DNA of 50,093 nt from an uncultured Emergencia sp. (GTDB taxonomy: Bacteria > Bacillota > Clostridia > Peptostreptococcales > Anaerovoracaceae), in the NCBI GenBank assembly GCA_904420065.1, contig CAJFTU010000054.1, positions 1 through 50,093 on the forward strand, given 5' to 3'. The translations under genes and the position numbers were made by a program. Position 1 is the first letter of the stretch. Each line of letters opens with the position of its first letter. The notes under the pieces were generated by a model, which was not told where the DNA came from, made no database searches, and worked only from the letters and a program-made list of their open reading frames with translations. Shown here piece by piece: positions 16,064-26,137 of this stretch.

Positions 16064-17416
16064 ATGAAAACCACGTTTATTTCCAAAGAGAATAATGAAG
16101 TAAAATTTACCATGGAATTTACGGCTGAGGAATTTGAGGCCGCAGTAGTAAAAGCCTATCAGGCGTCAAAGAATCAGTTTTCAATAGACGGTTTCAGAAA
16201 GGGTAAGGCTCCAAGAAGCATCATCGAAAAACACTACGGCGAAGGCGTATTTTATGAGGATGCGATTAATAACATGTTTAGAGAGGGCTATCCTGTGGCA
16301 ATAAAAGAATTGGAACTGGAAGTAATCGACAGTCCGGCTGCAGAATTCAGTGAAATCGGAAAGGGAAAACCTCTGACTATTACCATCACCGTCGCCGTAT
16401 ATCCGGTCATTGAAGTAAAGGATTATACCGGGGTTGAAGTAGAACAGGTTGAAGAGAAAGTCAAGGAAGAAGACGTAGACAGAGACATCGAAGCCCTTCA
16501 GAAGAGAAACGCCCGCATGATTCTGGCCGACAGACCGGTTAAAGAAGGCGATACCGTGCTTCTGGACTACTCCGGATTTGTAGGCGAAGAACAGTTTGAG
16601 GGCGGAACTGCGGAGAGACAGGAACTGAAGATCGGTTCCGGTATGTTCATCCCGGGTTTTGAAGAACAGCTGATCGGCGCAACACCGGGAGAGAAGAGAG
16701 ACGTCTGCGTTACCTTCCCGGAAGAATATCACGCAGAAGAGCTGGCAGGCAAAGAAGCCGTATTCCACTGCCTGATTCACGAGGTTAAGGAGGAACAGCT
16801 GCCTGAGCTGGATGATGAGTTTGCTAAAGACGTCAGCGAATACGACACTTTGGACGAATTAAAGAACGCTACCCGTGAAAGACTACAGAAGTATGCTGAC
16901 GCTCAGTCTGTAAGCAGCGCAAAGGATGCGGTTATCGAAAAAGTTTACGAAGCAAATAAGACCGATGTTCCAAGAGTCATGGTAGAGGATGAGATCGACC
17001 GTATGGCTCAGGAACTGGATCATCAGTTGAGATATCAGGGACTGTCCCTGGAGCAGTACCTGCAGTTCATGCAGAAAGACGCCAACGCATTCAGAGAAGA
17101 ACTCCGTGAAGATGCGACCAAGAAAGTCGTAACCCGGGTAATTCTGATGTCCATCGTAGAGGCTGAGGGTATCGAAGTTTCGGATGAGGAGCTGGAGGAA
17201 GAGCTGAAGAATATGGCTGTACAGTACAACACCGATTCCGAACAGATGAGAAAGATGATCGGCGAAGACAGCCTGCCTTACTTTGTCAAGGATATTCAGC
17301 TCAAGAAGGTTATCGACATGCTTTATGATAAGGCCAAGGTAACCAAAGTGGAAAAGAAAGAAGAAGAAAAAGAAGCCGAAAAGGAAGAAGCTCCGGCAGA
17401 AAGCACGGAGGAGTAA
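16064..17416 (+). CDS. tig: Trigger factor (ribosome-associated chaperone and prolyl isomerase)
   Basis: Binds the ribosome exit tunnel and shelters nascent chains. 450 residues from ATG 16064, which has TAGGAGG 10 bases upstream and a good promoter ahead. The N-terminal ribosome-binding domain carries the signature FSIDGFRKGKAPRSIIEKHYG (TF motif G-F-R-x-G-x-x-P). The FKBP-type PPIase domain follows (about 155-245, VLLDYSGFVG ... FPEEYHAEELAGKEAVFHC). The C-terminal helical arms are rich in E/K and end in a strongly acidic tail. It stands directly upstream of clpP and clpX, the classical order. Confidence 0.96.
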   Translation: MKTTFISKENNEVKFTMEFTAEEFEAAVVKAYQASKNQFSIDGFRKGKAPRSIIEKHYGEGVFYEDAINNMFREGYPVAIKELELEVIDSPAAEFSEIGKGKPLTITITVAVYPVIEVKDYTGVEVEQVEEKVKEEDVDRDIEALQKRNARMILADRPVKEGDTVLLDYSGFVGEEQFEGGTAERQELKIGSGMFIPGFEEQLIGATPGEKRDVCVTFPEEYHAEELAGKEAVFHCLIHEVKEEQLPELDDEFAKDVSEYDTLDELKNATRERLQKYADAQSVSSAKDAVIEKVYEANKTDVPRVMVEDEIDRMAQELDHQLRYQGLSLEQYLQFMQKDANAFREELREDATKKVVTRVILMSIVEAEGIEVSDEELEEELKNMAVQYNTDSEQMRKMIGEDSLPYFVKDIQLKKVIDMLYDKAKVTKVEKKEEEKEAEKEEAPAESTEE

Positions 17417-17418
17417 AA

Positions 17419-17457
17419 GCGGCGGAACCTGCCCTCGTTTGACGGCAGTTCTGCTGC
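17419..17457 (+). terminator. Hairpin between tig and clpP
   Basis: 10 bp outer stem GCGGCGGAAC / GTTCTGCTGC with an inner TGCC / GGCA stem. No clean T-run follows, so it may be only a partial terminator or an mRNA-processing structure. Confidence 0.4.
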
Positions 17458-17493
17458 GGCAGAAATATTTTAGTAACAAGGGGGATTTTAAGA

Positions 17494-18075
17494 ATGGCAT
17501 TAGTACCATACGTAGTGGAACAGACGAGCAGAGGTGAACGCTCTTACGATATCTATTCCAGACTGCTGAAGGACAGAATCATCTTTCTGGGAGAGGAAAT
17601 CGACGATCATGTGGCCAGTTTGGTGGTAGCGCAGCTGCTGTTCTTAGAGGCCGAAGATCCGGATAAGGATATCTGCATTTATATCAACAGCCCCGGCGGA
17701 TCTGTCACGGCGGGTATGGCGATCTACGACACCATGCAGTATATCAAGTGCGACGTTTCGACCATCTGTGTCGGTCTCGCAGCCAGCATGGGAGCATTTT
17801 TGCTCTCTTCCGGTCAGAAGGGAAAGAGATTTGCTCTGCCCAATGCGGAAATCATGATTCATCAGCCGCTGGGCGGCGCGAAAGGACAGGCGTCGGATAT
17901 CAAGATTCACGCGGAGTGGATGCTGAAGACAAAGGAAAAGTTGAACCGGATTCTCAGTGAGAATACCGGCCAGGATATGGAAACCATTGAAAAGGACACT
18001 GACAGAGATAACTTTATGAGTGCAGAAGAAGCCTGCCGGTACGGTCTCATTGACCGGGTTATCGAGTCGAAATAA
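17494..18075 (+). CDS. clpP: ATP-dependent Clp protease proteolytic subunit
   Basis: Serine protease forming the tetradecameric chamber fed by ClpX. 193 residues. Catalytic triad S98 (GLAASMGAF), H123 ([10 protein letters not shown]) and D172. The conserved [17 protein letters not shown] segment is present. GGGGGAT lies before the ATG. Its stop is 12 bases from clpX, so they share a transcript. Confidence 0.97.
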   Translation: MALVPYVVEQTSRGERSYDIYSRLLKDRIIFLGEEIDDHVASLVVAQLLFLEAEDPDKDICIYINSPGGSVTAGMAIYDTMQYIKCDVSTICVGLAASMGAFLLSSGQKGKRFALPNAEIMIHQPLGGAKGQASDIKIHAEWMLKTKEKLNRILSENTGQDMETIEKDTDRDNFMSAEEACRYGLIDRVIESK

Positions 18076-18087
18076 GGGGGAATATTT

Positions 18088-19362
18088 ATGGCAGACAGAT
18101 ATGACGACAGCAAACAGCTTCGCTGTTCTTTCTGCGGTAAGCCGCAGAGCCAGGTCAGGCGCCTTGTTGCCGGTCCCGGCGTATACATTTGCGATGAATG
18201 TGTGGAGATGTGCATGGATATCGTTAACGACGCTATCCGTGAATATGAATCTTCACCGGACGATATAAAATACGAGCTTCCGAAGCCAAAGGAAATATAC
18301 GATACTCTGTCCGACTATGTGATCGGCCAGGATTCGGCCAAAAAGGCTCTGGCTGTGGCCGTATACAATCACTACAAGAGGATTAACGGGCTGAGCGAAA
18401 AGGATAAGGAGGTCGATCTGCAGAAGAGCAACATCGTCATGATCGGACCGACCGGTTCCGGAAAAACGCTGCTTGCTCAGACGTTGGCTAAGATTCTCAA
18501 TGTACCTTTTGCCATTGCCGACGCTACGGCTTTGACGGAAGCCGGTTATGTCGGCGAGGATGTGGAGAACATCCTTCTGCGGCTGCTTCAGGCGGCGGAC
18601 TACGATGTGGAAAAGGCGCAGAAAGGAATTATCTACGTCGACGAAATCGACAAGATTGCCAGGAAGTCCGACAATCCGTCGATTACCCGTGATGTCAGCG
18701 GAGAAGGCGTGCAGCAGGCCCTGCTGAAGATACTCGAAGGTACGGTAGCCAATGTACCTCCGCAGGGAGGCAGAAAACATCCACATCAGGAGTTTATCCA
18801 GTTTGATACGACAAACGTTCTGTTCATCTGCGGCGGAGCTTTTGACGGACTGGACAGCATCATCCAGAGAAGGATGGGAGAGAGAGTGATCGGTTTCAAT
18901 TCCGAATTGGTGGTCTCCAAGAAGCAGGAAGACAACTTGCTTTCCCACATTCAGCCTGAGGATCTGCTGAAATTCGGTCTGATTCCGGAATTTATCGGAA
19001 GGCTGCCGGTCATCGTTACCCTTGAGGAGCTGACCGAGGAATCTCTGATCCGGATCATGAAGGAACCGAAGAACGCCCTGATCAGACAGTACAAAAAGCT
19101 GTTTGAACTGGATCACGTGGAATTGGAGATCGAAGAAGAGGCGGTATCGGCCATCGCGAAAAAGGCTATAGAGAGAAAGACAGGAGCCAGAGGGCTGCGC
19201 AGTATCTTTGAGAAAGCGATGACGGATATCATGTTTGATATTCCTTCGAGAAAGGATGTAAAAAAGTGCGTCATCACGAAGGAAACCATAACAGATGAAC
19301 AAGAACCCCGGTTGGTTCTGTCCGAACCTGCAGAGGAGAATAACGAGGCTGACGCCTCATAA
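18088..19362 (+). CDS. clpX: ATP-dependent Clp protease ATP-binding subunit
   Basis: AAA+ unfoldase that recognises substrates and threads them into ClpP. 424 residues. The N-terminal zinc finger uses C13, C16, C35 and C38. Walker A is GPTGSGKT (120-127). The Walker B region [16 protein letters not shown], the pore loop, the IGF loop for docking ClpP (ERVIGFNSE) and the sensor-2 region ([10 protein letters not shown]) are all present. A Lon gene follows after an 80-base spacer with a hairpin. Confidence 0.97.
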   Translation: MADRYDDSKQLRCSFCGKPQSQVRRLVAGPGVYICDECVEMCMDIVNDAIREYESSPDDIKYELPKPKEIYDTLSDYVIGQDSAKKALAVAVYNHYKRINGLSEKDKEVDLQKSNIVMIGPTGSGKTLLAQTLAKILNVPFAIADATALTEAGYVGEDVENILLRLLQAADYDVEKAQKGIIYVDEIDKIARKSDNPSITRDVSGEGVQQALLKILEGTVANVPPQGGRKHPHQEFIQFDTTNVLFICGGAFDGLDSIIQRRMGERVIGFNSELVVSKKQEDNLLSHIQPEDLLKFGLIPEFIGRLPVIVTLEELTEESLIRIMKEPKNALIRQYKKLFELDHVELEIEEEAVSAIAKKAIERKTGARGLRSIFEKAMTDIMFDIPSRKDVKKCVITKETITDEQEPRLVLSEPAEENNEADAS

Positions 19363-19376
19363 ATACAGGCGGCTTA

Positions 19377-19410
19377 TGTCGCCTTGTTGTTGTAAAACGA
19401 CAAGGCGGAA
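19377..19410 (+). promoter_or_regulatory. Hairpin in the clpX-lon spacer
   Basis: 11 bp stem from 19380 (CGCCTTGTTGT) paired with ACGACAAGGCG ending at 19407, one G-U pair, loop TGTAAA. It has no T-run and is followed by the lon Shine-Dalgarno sequence. It may tune lon expression or be a processing site; the role is unproven. Confidence 0.4.
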
Positions 19411-19446
19411 AGACAGAAGTCCGTCACAGGGAGGAGGAAAAGATTG

Positions 19447-21822
19447 ATGAACGAAGAGATGAAGTTAGAGGAAAAGACGCTTGAGCCTGCAGATGCTCCT
19501 GCAGAAGAACTGCAGAAAGTATTTCCCTGCATTCCCCTCAGAGGAGTATCGATTTTTCCCAATACAGTAGTTCATTTTGATATAGGCAGAGAAAAATCCA
19601 TCCGCGCGCTGGAAAAAGCGATGGCTGTAGATAAGCTGTTGTTTGTCTCTACCCAGCGGGATGAGAGCGTGTTGATCCCTACTTTTAACGATATCTATAA
19701 AATGGGGACTTTAGTCAGAATAAAGCAGATGCTTAAAATCCAGGGGGATGCGGTCAGAGTCCTCGTAGAGGGAATCTGCCGTGCGGAAATTGCCGAACCG
19801 GTTGCAGAAGAGACTTACATGTCCTGCACCATAAGAAGAATCGAAGAGAATATCCAGATGGATGATCTCACTCCGGAAGATAAGGCGGCGATGCGGATTC
19901 TGACGGAGAGTTTTGTAGAATATGCCGCGCTGACTGGACAGGTCACCGATGAGGTTGTGGACAAAGCTGTTTCCAGCGAAATGCCGGCAGTGGTTGTCAA
20001 CAAGATTGCCAATGAGATGCTGATTGCCTGCAGCAGAAAGCAGAAAGTGTTGGAAACGCTGGATTTTTCCGAGCGAATTAAAGTGCTGACAACGATCATC
20101 GCAGAAGAAAACGAAATTGCGGTAATCGAAAAGGAACTGTCGCAGAAAGTAAAGGAAAGCATAGACAACAATCAGAAGGAGTACTTCCTTCGTGAAAAGA
20201 TGAAAGCGATTCAGGAGGAGCTGGGTGTCAACGAAGACGCAGGACTGGAAGCGGCCGACTGGCTGAAACAGCTTGAGGAACTCCATCTGGACAGCAAGAT
20301 CGAAGGGAAGATCAAGAAAGAAATCAATAAGTTTTCCAAGATGATGCCGTCGTCTGCGGAGGCTACGGTCATTCGGAATTACGTAGAAACCATACTGGCA
20401 CTGCCTTGGAATCATTCGTCCAGAGTCAACGTTAATTTGAAAAAAGCGGAAAAAATACTGAACGAGGATCACTACGGTCTGGATAAGGTCAAAGAGCGGG
20501 TTCTGGAATACCTTGCGGTGGTGCATCTGTCCAAGGCGATAAAAGGACCGATTTTGTGTCTCGTAGGGCCTCCGGGAGTCGGTAAAACGTCCATCGCCAG
20601 ATCCATTGCCAGGGCTTCGGGCCGTGAGTTTGTTCGGATGTCCCTCGGCGGCGTCCGCGACGAGGCTGAGATCCGCGGACACAGAAGAACCTATATCGGC
20701 GCGATTCCGGGCAGAGTGATCTCCTGCATCAAGGATGCGGGCACCAATAATCCGGTATTCCTCTTTGACGAGGTCGACAAGATCGGAGCGGATTTTAAGG
20801 GAGATCCGGCGTCGGCTTTGCTTGAGGTACTGGATCCGGAGCAGAACAATACCTTTACCGATCACTTCCTTGAGATACCGTTTGATCTTTCCAAGGTCAT
20901 GTTTATCACAACGGCAAATTCTACGGATACCATACCGAGACCCCTTCTGGACAGAATGGAAGTTGTCGAAGTGCCCGGATATACCGAAGAGGAAAAGGTA
21001 AAGATTGCGCAGAAATATCTGATTCCAAAGAAGATAAAAGAGCACGGTCTGAAAAAAGAGAACATCCGCATTTCAGAAAAAGCGCTCAGGGATCTGATCA
21101 ACTATTATACAAGAGAATCCGGCGTGCGGAACCTGGAGAGGGAGATTGCAAATCTTTGCCGGAAAGTGGCGCGAAAGATCGTCACCAACAAGGCAAAGTC
21201 CTACAGCATAACGCCGGGCAATTTGGAAAAGTACTTGGGCAAGCACCGGTTCCATTACGATATCGTGGAAGGCGAGAATCAGGTTGGCGTAACCACAGGA
21301 CTGGCGTGGACCATCGTCGGAGGCGATACACTGCAGATTGAGACCACAGCGGTTGCCGGGAGCGGAAAACTGGTTCTGACGGGACAGCTTGGCGACGTGA
21401 TGCAGGAATCAGCTAAGGCCGGAATCAGCTATATTCGTTCCGTAGCCGACAAACTGGGAATCGAATCGGATTTCTACAAGAAATACGATTTGCACGTTCA
21501 CATTCCTGAAGGCGCGGTGCCGAAAGACGGTCCGTCAGCCGGTGTGACCATGTGTACGGCTGTGATTTCTACTTTAACCAATACGCCGGTTAGAAGAGAT
21601 GTGGCGATGACCGGTGAGATTACCCTCAGAGGAAAGGTGCTTCCTGTGGGTGGAATCCGGGAAAAAGTTCTTGCCGCTCACAGAGCCGGCATCAAGAAGG
21701 TGCTCCTTCCGAAAGAAAACGAACCGGACATCGCAGAAATTCCTGCTGCCGTCCGCAAACAGATGGAATTTGTTCTGATCAGCGACGTGAGTCAGGCTCT
21801 CGATGAGGCGCTGGTGAAATAG
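19447..21822 (+). CDS. lon: Endopeptidase La (Lon protease)
   Basis: Homohexameric ATP-dependent protease for damaged and regulatory proteins. 791 residues from ATG 19447, with GGAGGAGG about 9 bases upstream (an in-frame TTG lies one codon earlier). The N-terminal LON substrate domain begins at [14 protein letters not shown]. Walker A is GPPGVGKT (374-381) and Walker B LFDEVDKI. The C-terminal S16 protease domain has the catalytic serine in DGPSAGVTM and the partner lysine in AGIKKVLLP. It sits between clpX and engB, an order conserved in many Firmicutes. Confidence 0.97.
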   Translation: MNEEMKLEEKTLEPADAPAEELQKVFPCIPLRGVSIFPNTVVHFDIGREKSIRALEKAMAVDKLLFVSTQRDESVLIPTFNDIYKMGTLVRIKQMLKIQGDAVRVLVEGICRAEIAEPVAEETYMSCTIRRIEENIQMDDLTPEDKAAMRILTESFVEYAALTGQVTDEVVDKAVSSEMPAVVVNKIANEMLIACSRKQKVLETLDFSERIKVLTTIIAEENEIAVIEKELSQKVKESIDNNQKEYFLREKMKAIQEELGVNEDAGLEAADWLKQLEELHLDSKIEGKIKKEINKFSKMMPSSAEATVIRNYVETILALPWNHSSRVNVNLKKAEKILNEDHYGLDKVKERVLEYLAVVHLSKAIKGPILCLVGPPGVGKTSIARSIARASGREFVRMSLGGVRDEAEIRGHRRTYIGAIPGRVISCIKDAGTNNPVFLFDEVDKIGADFKGDPASALLEVLDPEQNNTFTDHFLEIPFDLSKVMFITTANSTDTIPRPLLDRMEVVEVPGYTEEEKVKIAQKYLIPKKIKEHGLKKENIRISEKALRDLINYYTRESGVRNLEREIANLCRKVARKIVTNKAKSYSITPGNLEKYLGKHRFHYDIVEGENQVGVTTGLAWTIVGGDTLQIETTAVAGSGKLVLTGQLGDVMQESAKAGISYIRSVADKLGIESDFYKKYDLHVHIPEGAVPKDGPSAGVTMCTAVISTLTNTPVRRDVAMTGEITLRGKVLPVGGIREKVLAAHRAGIKKVLLPKENEPDIAEIPAAVRKQMEFVLISDVSQALDEALVK

Positions 21823-21833
21823 AGTAGAATACA

Positions 21834-22421
21834 ATGAAAATAGTAAAATCTGAATTGGATGCGATCGCTGTAAAGCCGAGTCAGTATCCGACGGACGATC
21901 TGCCGGAAATCGCTTTTGCCGGCAGATCCAATGTGGGCAAGTCCTCCCTTTTAAATCTTCTGACCGGACGGCGCAAGCTGGCCAAGGTCAGCGGGAATCC
22001 GGGAAAAACCAGAACGATCAATTTCTATTTGATCAACGATTCTTTCCGCATCGTCGATCTGCCGGGATACGGCTACGCCAGAGCTTCGAAGTCCATAACC
22101 GAAGACTGGGGAAAGATGATGGAAACGTATTTTCAGCAGAGAAAAGGGCTGCGCCGGGTTGTGCAGCTGGTGGATATCCGTCACAAGCCTACGGCTCAGG
22201 ACGTACAAATGTACGAATACCTGCAGTATTACGGACTTTCGGGACTGGTTGTGGCGACAAAATCGGATAAGGTATCGCGGTCGGAAATGCAGAAGAACAT
22301 AGCGGTGATAAAAAAGGCCCTTTCCCTTACGGCAGAGGATAAGGTCATCGCCGTTTCTTCGCTGAAAAAGACAGGCTGGGAACAGCTGCTTTTAGAGCTT
22401 GACCGGATTTTGGAGGAGTAA
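21834..22421 (+). CDS. engB: Ribosome biogenesis GTP-binding protein EngB/YsxC
   Basis: Small essential GTPase needed for large ribosomal subunit assembly. 195 residues. G1 GRSNVGKS (30-37), G3 DLPGYG, G4 TKSD and G5 VSS are all present. It lies 11 bases after lon. Its stop is immediately followed by the start of the YkvA-like gene. Confidence 0.95.
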   Translation: MKIVKSELDAIAVKPSQYPTDDLPEIAFAGRSNVGKSSLLNLLTGRRKLAKVSGNPGKTRTINFYLINDSFRIVDLPGYGYARASKSITEDWGKMMETYFQQRKGLRRVVQLVDIRHKPTAQDVQMYEYLQYYGLSGLVVATKSDKVSRSEMQKNIAVIKKALSLTAEDKVIAVSSLKKTGWEQLLLELDRILEE

Positions 22422-22754
22422 ATGCAGTTCATAACGTTCAGAACCATATTTAAACGGATTGGCGCCATTTCCCATCTTCTGAGGGACAAGACGGTTCCAC
22501 TGCGCAAAAAAGCGCTGGTTGTGTTCGGTATCGTCTATCTGTTCCTCCCTGTGGATCTGATTCCGCCTATCCTGTTTCCGTTCGGCTTTATCGACGATCT
22601 GGTTCTCTGGATCTTCATACTGTGGCATTTGAAAGACGAACTGGACACTTACTGGATGGGAGAAAAGCGAGAAGATCTGTCGAAGAAGTTCAGAGGAAAG
22701 ACCATGGTGGAAGGCGTGGACTACGAAGTAGAAGATGATGGAAAGGATAAGTAA
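22422..22754 (+). CDS. YkvA-like DUF1232 membrane protein
   Basis: 110 residues. The DUF1232 core is visible: LRDKTVPLRKKALVVFGIVY, then LFLPVDLIPPILFPFGFIDD and LVLWIFILWHLK, giving two membrane-associated hydrophobic segments. The family has no established function. ATG abuts the engB stop, so translation is likely coupled. The C-terminus is acidic. Confidence 0.8.
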   Translation: MQFITFRTIFKRIGAISHLLRDKTVPLRKKALVVFGIVYLFLPVDLIPPILFPFGFIDDLVLWIFILWHLKDELDTYWMGEKREDLSKKFRGKTMVEGVDYEVEDDGKDK

Positions 22755-22759
22755 CAGAT

Positions 22760-23290
22760 ATGGCAAAAGATGAGATAAAGGGAAAGATACTCCTTACTCA
22801 GGAGCAGATTCTGGATAAGGCCGAGGAACTGGGAAAACAGATATCTGAAGATTACGCAGGCGAAACGCTGGTTCTCATCGGTACGCTGAAAGGCGCCGTA
22901 ATGTGGATGGCCGATCTGATGAAACAGATCAGTCTGGATACGGAGATCGATTTCGTTTCTGCCAGCAGTTATGGCAGCGGCACAGTCAGTTCAGGCAACG
23001 TGGTTATAAAAAAGGATATCGACATCGATATTGAGAATAAACATGTGATGATTATCGAAGACATCATCGATACGGGAAATACGCTGAAATACCTGAAGGA
23101 TTACTTCCTTGCGAAACATCCGAAAAGCGTAAAGATCTGCACCCTCTTAGACAAGCCGTCAAGGAGAGCGGCAGATGTGCGGGCTGATTATATCGGGTTC
23201 ACCGTGGATGATCTGTTCATCATCGGCTACGGTCTCGACTACGATCAGAAATACAGGAATCTTCCGTATATAAGTTATTTAGACGATTAG
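22760..23290 (+). CDS. hpt: Hypoxanthine phosphoribosyltransferase
   Basis: Purine salvage enzyme converting hypoxanthine or guanine plus PRPP to IMP or GMP. 176 residues, normal length. The PRPP-binding signature VMIIEDIIDTGNTL (about 94-107) and the early flexible loop SASSYGSGTVSSG are present, as is the C-terminal VDDLFIIGYGLDYDQKYRNLP, typical of HPRT. It lies 5 bases behind the YkvA-like gene and appears to be the end of the lon-engB transcript. Confidence 0.95.
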   Translation: MAKDEIKGKILLTQEQILDKAEELGKQISEDYAGETLVLIGTLKGAVMWMADLMKQISLDTEIDFVSASSYGSGTVSSGNVVIKKDIDIDIENKHVMIIEDIIDTGNTLKYLKDYFLAKHPKSVKICTLLDKPSRRAADVRADYIGFTVDDLFIIGYGLDYDQKYRNLPYISYLDD

Positions 23291-23326
23291 CTCAATCGAA
23301 AATTTTACATAAAGGAGAAAAAGGAT

Positions 23327-23905
23327 ATGGGTTACAAAGTAAAGATTGGTTTATCAAACAAGCACGTTCACTTGAGTCAGGAAGACCTGGAAACGCTGTT
23401 CGGACCGGGTTATGAGCTGACGCCGTCCAAACCGCTGGTTCAGCCGGGACAATTTGCAGCTGAGGAGAAGGTGGATATCGTCGGACCGAAAAGAACACTG
23501 AGCGGAATTCGCGTTCTGGGACCGGTTCGTAAGGAAACCCAGGTAGAGCTGGCTCTGACAGATGCCAGAACTATCGGAATCAAAGCTCCGGTCAGAGAGT
23601 CCGGAAAACTGGAAGGAACGCCGGGATGTAAACTGGTGGGACCTTGCGGAGAAGTAGAACTGGATCACGGTGTAATCGCTGCGCTGCGCCACGTTCACCT
23701 CAACGACGAGCAGGCCAAGGAAGCAGGCGTAAAAGACGGCGACTGGGTAAGCATCAAAATTGAAGGCGAAAGAGGACTGACCTTCGATCACGTACTGGTC
23801 AGGGCTGGAGCAAAACACGAAAGAGAGGTTCATCTGGATACAGACGAGGGGAACGCAGCAGGATGCGGTCCGGATACCGAATGTGAAATCATTAAGGAAA
23901 AATAA
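23327..23905 (+). CDS. pduL: PduL-type phosphate propanoyltransferase / phosphotransacetylase
   Basis: Interconverts acyl-CoA and acyl-phosphate. 192 residues. The two tandem PduL domains carry the zinc-binding HVHL motifs (NKHVHLS near 15 and LRHVHLND near 125) and a third histidine in EVHLDTDEGNAAG. The N-terminus shows no obvious encapsulation-type extension and starts directly with the catalytic domain. No other microcompartment or acetate kinase gene is in the window, so it is more likely a free cytosolic phosphotransacetylase linking acetyl-CoA to ATP formation. AAAGGAG precedes the ATG. Confidence 0.93.
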   Translation: MGYKVKIGLSNKHVHLSQEDLETLFGPGYELTPSKPLVQPGQFAAEEKVDIVGPKRTLSGIRVLGPVRKETQVELALTDARTIGIKAPVRESGKLEGTPGCKLVGPCGEVELDHGVIAALRHVHLNDEQAKEAGVKDGDWVSIKIEGERGLTFDHVLVRAGAKHEREVHLDTDEGNAAGCGPDTECEIIKEK

Positions 23906-23942
23906 GTAAACGTTTGCAGAATTTTCTGCGGCAGGGAAGCGT

Positions 23943-24023
23943 TTATGAAATTCATACTCTCAGTCAATTTTTGCGCATTGAGGGTATAGTCGACTGGGGA
24001 TAGGCTGATAAGCGGCCTATCCC
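23943..24023 (+). terminator. Structured intergenic region after pduL
   Basis: Two hairpins: ATACTCTCA / TGAGGGTAT (about 23954-23985) and a perfect GGGATAGGC / GCCTATCCC (23997-24023). Neither has a proper T-run. They may terminate the pduL message or form a leader for the next gene. Confidence 0.35.
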
Positions 24024-24051
24024 ATTGTTGCAATGTGGATTAGGAGTTAAA

Positions 24052-24714
24052 ATGCATAAATTCAATTATTTTTGTTCTGTTGTTCTGATTTTTACCCTAT
24101 CTCTGATGATCGTTATTCTGAGTTCTAATCTGGTACTGCGCGCATCGACGATCTATACGTACCACTTCAATGACAGTCAGGTTATGAATCAGATCCCGTA
24201 CAGCGTTACCGGCTCGCAGATGGCCGATGATATCGCTTCCTATCTCTCCTCCTTCAGTGGAAAGGATTTTCAGGTTTATGAAGATAACGGCATATACAGA
24301 GATCCGGTATTCACCGCTGAAGAGCAGCAGGCGATGGGGAAGGCGAGGAATATCCTGAATATTGAACTGGCTATAGGTCTGTTGTGTCTGGCTTTGACTC
24401 TGGCCATATACATCTATCTGTGGAAAAACGGATTTAAAGAGGCGCTGCTGAACAGATACAGGGTCAGCGTGGCTGTTACGCTGGTTCTGCTGATCGGACA
24501 GGGCGTCGGATGGGCCACAAAAGCCTTTCGCTCCTGGGCCTATGATTTCTTTATCGGTGTAGATCTGGGAAAGGATTCCACCTTGGAGATCATTCTTGGC
24601 GACCCGTTTTACAAGACGTATATACTGTTCGCATCGATTCTTGGGGCAATTCTTCTGTCTGTCCTGACCTACATCAACTATCATTTGACAAAACCTGCGA
24701 GAATTTTTTATTAG
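24052..24714 (+). CDS. DUF1461/TIGR01906-like integral membrane protein
   Basis: 220 residues from ATG 24052 (TTAGGAG upstream). An N-terminal helix (about 8-28) is followed by an extracytoplasmic segment beginning YHFNDSQ, then three more helices (about 107-125, 138-155, 190-212). This layout fits the TIGR01906/DUF1461 family, which includes the lipoprotein transacylase Lit, but the match is from overall pattern and conserved key residues of Lit are not evident. Function remains uncertain. A DJ-1 family gene follows after 17 bases. Confidence 0.6.
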   Translation: MHKFNYFCSVVLIFTLSLMIVILSSNLVLRASTIYTYHFNDSQVMNQIPYSVTGSQMADDIASYLSSFSGKDFQVYEDNGIYRDPVFTAEEQQAMGKARNILNIELAIGLLCLALTLAIYIYLWKNGFKEALLNRYRVSVAVTLVLLIGQGVGWATKAFRSWAYDFFIGVDLGKDSTLEIILGDPFYKTYILFASILGAILLSVLTYINYHLTKPARIFY

Positions 24715-24731
24715 AAAGGACGTGTAAGGAA

Positions 24732-25274
24732 ATGGTATATGTTTTTCTGGCCAACGGCTTTGAAGAAATCGAAGCACTGACCGTTGTGGACCTGCTGCGC
24801 AGAGCGGATATTCAGGTGAAGACGGTTTCTGTCATGGAGGACAGGCTGGTATACGGCTCCAGAGGCGTAGGCGTGGAGGCGGACATTCTGTACAGAGAGG
24901 GTGATTACCAGCGCTGCGCAATGCTGGTGCTGCCCGGAGGAATGCCGGGAACAACCAACCTGTGCAATCACAGAGAACTGAATGAAGAACTGAAGGCTTT
25001 TGATGAGAGCGGCAAGCCTATAGCGGCTATATGCGCAGCACCGATGGTTCTGGGCAGAGCTGGAATTCTCCGCGGCCATCGCGCCACCATATACAGGGGA
25101 ATGGAAGAAGAACTGCTTGGTGCGCAGCCGTCGGCAGAAAAGGTTGTCGTTTCGGGAAACATCATTACGTCTATGGGACCGGGGACGGCCATGGATTTTG
25201 CGCTCAAGCTCATTGAGTATCTGAAGGGGCAGCAGAAGGCGGAGGAAATTGCCGCGGAATTGCTGTACGAGTAA
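24732..25274 (+). CDS. DJ-1/PfpI (YajL-like) family protein
   Basis: 180 residues. The nucleophile-elbow cysteine lies in AAICAAPMVLG (about 97-107), with the conserved early glutamate in FANGFEEIEAL. GGMPGTTNL and SMGPGTAMDFAL complete the family pattern. DJ-1/YajL proteins have been reported as protective chaperones, glyoxalases or deglycases; the exact activity cannot be read. AGGAA precedes the ATG. A PHP gene starts 11 bases after its stop. Confidence 0.9.
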   Translation: MVYVFLANGFEEIEALTVVDLLRRADIQVKTVSVMEDRLVYGSRGVGVEADILYREGDYQRCAMLVLPGGMPGTTNLCNHRELNEELKAFDESGKPIAAICAAPMVLGRAGILRGHRATIYRGMEEELLGAQPSAEKVVVSGNIITSMGPGTAMDFALKLIEYLKGQQKAEEIAAELLYE

Positions 25275-25285
25275 AGGCGGTCGAT

Positions 25286-26056
25286 ATGAGTTACAAAGCT
25301 GATTATCATATACATTCCTGCTACTCTGACGGTACGATGCGGCCTGTAGACATCGTCAGGATGTACAAGGAGAAAGAATACGATGTAATTGCACTGACGG
25401 ATCACGACGGCGTGGACGGAGTGAAGGAGGCCGAAATTGCCGGAGAAGCGCTTAAGATTAAAGTCGTTCCCGGCGTTGAGATTTCTTCGTCCATGAATTT
25501 TTACGAAAAATCCGTGGAACTGCACATTTTGGGATACCATATCGATACGGAAAACCAGCTTCTTCTGGAAAAGCTGAAGGAACTTCGCGCCTACAGAGAA
25601 GATCGCAACAGGAGACTGCTGACGTTTCTCAACGAACACGGATATCCTTTAACCGAAGAGGATTTGCTGCAGCAGCCGGGTCAGACCTATGTGGGGAAAC
25701 CCAATTTTGCCAGAGCAATCCGGGAAAAGGGCTACGTGATCGAGGATATGTGGGATGTCTTCGATCAGGTGGAAAAGGAAAAGATCTCTGTCGGCGAAGC
25801 TATCGAAGTGATTCGGCAGGCCGGGGGAATCGCCGTTCTTGCCCATCCGATGAAGATCAGGGGAATCGGCGAGAAGGAAAGTCAGCCGTTTTGGGAGGCG
25901 TTGGATGAGATTACAAGCGAGCTGAAAAGAAACGGACTTAAGGGCATGGAGTGCTATCATCCTTCAGCTTCAGCAGAAGATTCTCTTAGGCTGGTTTCCC
26001 TGGCAGGCAAGTATCATCTGCATATCACGGAGGGATCTGATTTTCACGGCGAGTGA
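25286..26056 (+). CDS. PHP domain metal-dependent phosphoesterase
   Basis: 256 residues. The polymerase/histidinol phosphatase fold begins with the metal motif DYHIHSCYSDG. It continues with ALTDHDGVDG and VVPGVEIS, AVLAHPMKI, and ends EGSDFHGE, giving the usual histidine/aspartate metal ligands. Related proteins hydrolyse RNA/DNA ends or 3',5'-nucleoside bisphosphates (TrpH/RNase AM type), the likeliest role. It is followed by a hairpin with T-run and then by the glpP promoter. Confidence 0.87.
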   Translation: MSYKADYHIHSCYSDGTMRPVDIVRMYKEKEYDVIALTDHDGVDGVKEAEIAGEALKIKVVPGVEISSSMNFYEKSVELHILGYHIDTENQLLLEKLKELRAYREDRNRRLLTFLNEHGYPLTEEDLLQQPGQTYVGKPNFARAIREKGYVIEDMWDVFDQVEKEKISVGEAIEVIRQAGGIAVLAHPMKIRGIGEKESQPFWEALDEITSELKRNGLKGMECYHPSASAEDSLRLVSLAGKYHLHITEGSDFHGE

Positions 26057-26063
26057 GAGAAGG

Positions 26064-26117
26064 GGAAAAGGAGGAACTCTGCGTTTCGTCGGGAAGATGC
26101 GGACCTCTTTTTTTCTT
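26064..26117 (+). terminator. Probable terminator after the PHP gene
   Basis: GAGG (26071 region) pairs with CCTC just before a T7 run; an imperfect inner stem (TCTGCG / TGCGGA) fills the space. Stem quality is moderate. Confidence 0.5.
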
Positions 26118-26137
26118 TTTCCGTGAAACGCTTTCCG

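Noticed and set aside
19711-21045. 444-codon minus-strand open frame inside lon
   Set aside because: Antisense shadow of a strongly conserved gene; its composition follows the lon codon pattern and no domain is visible.
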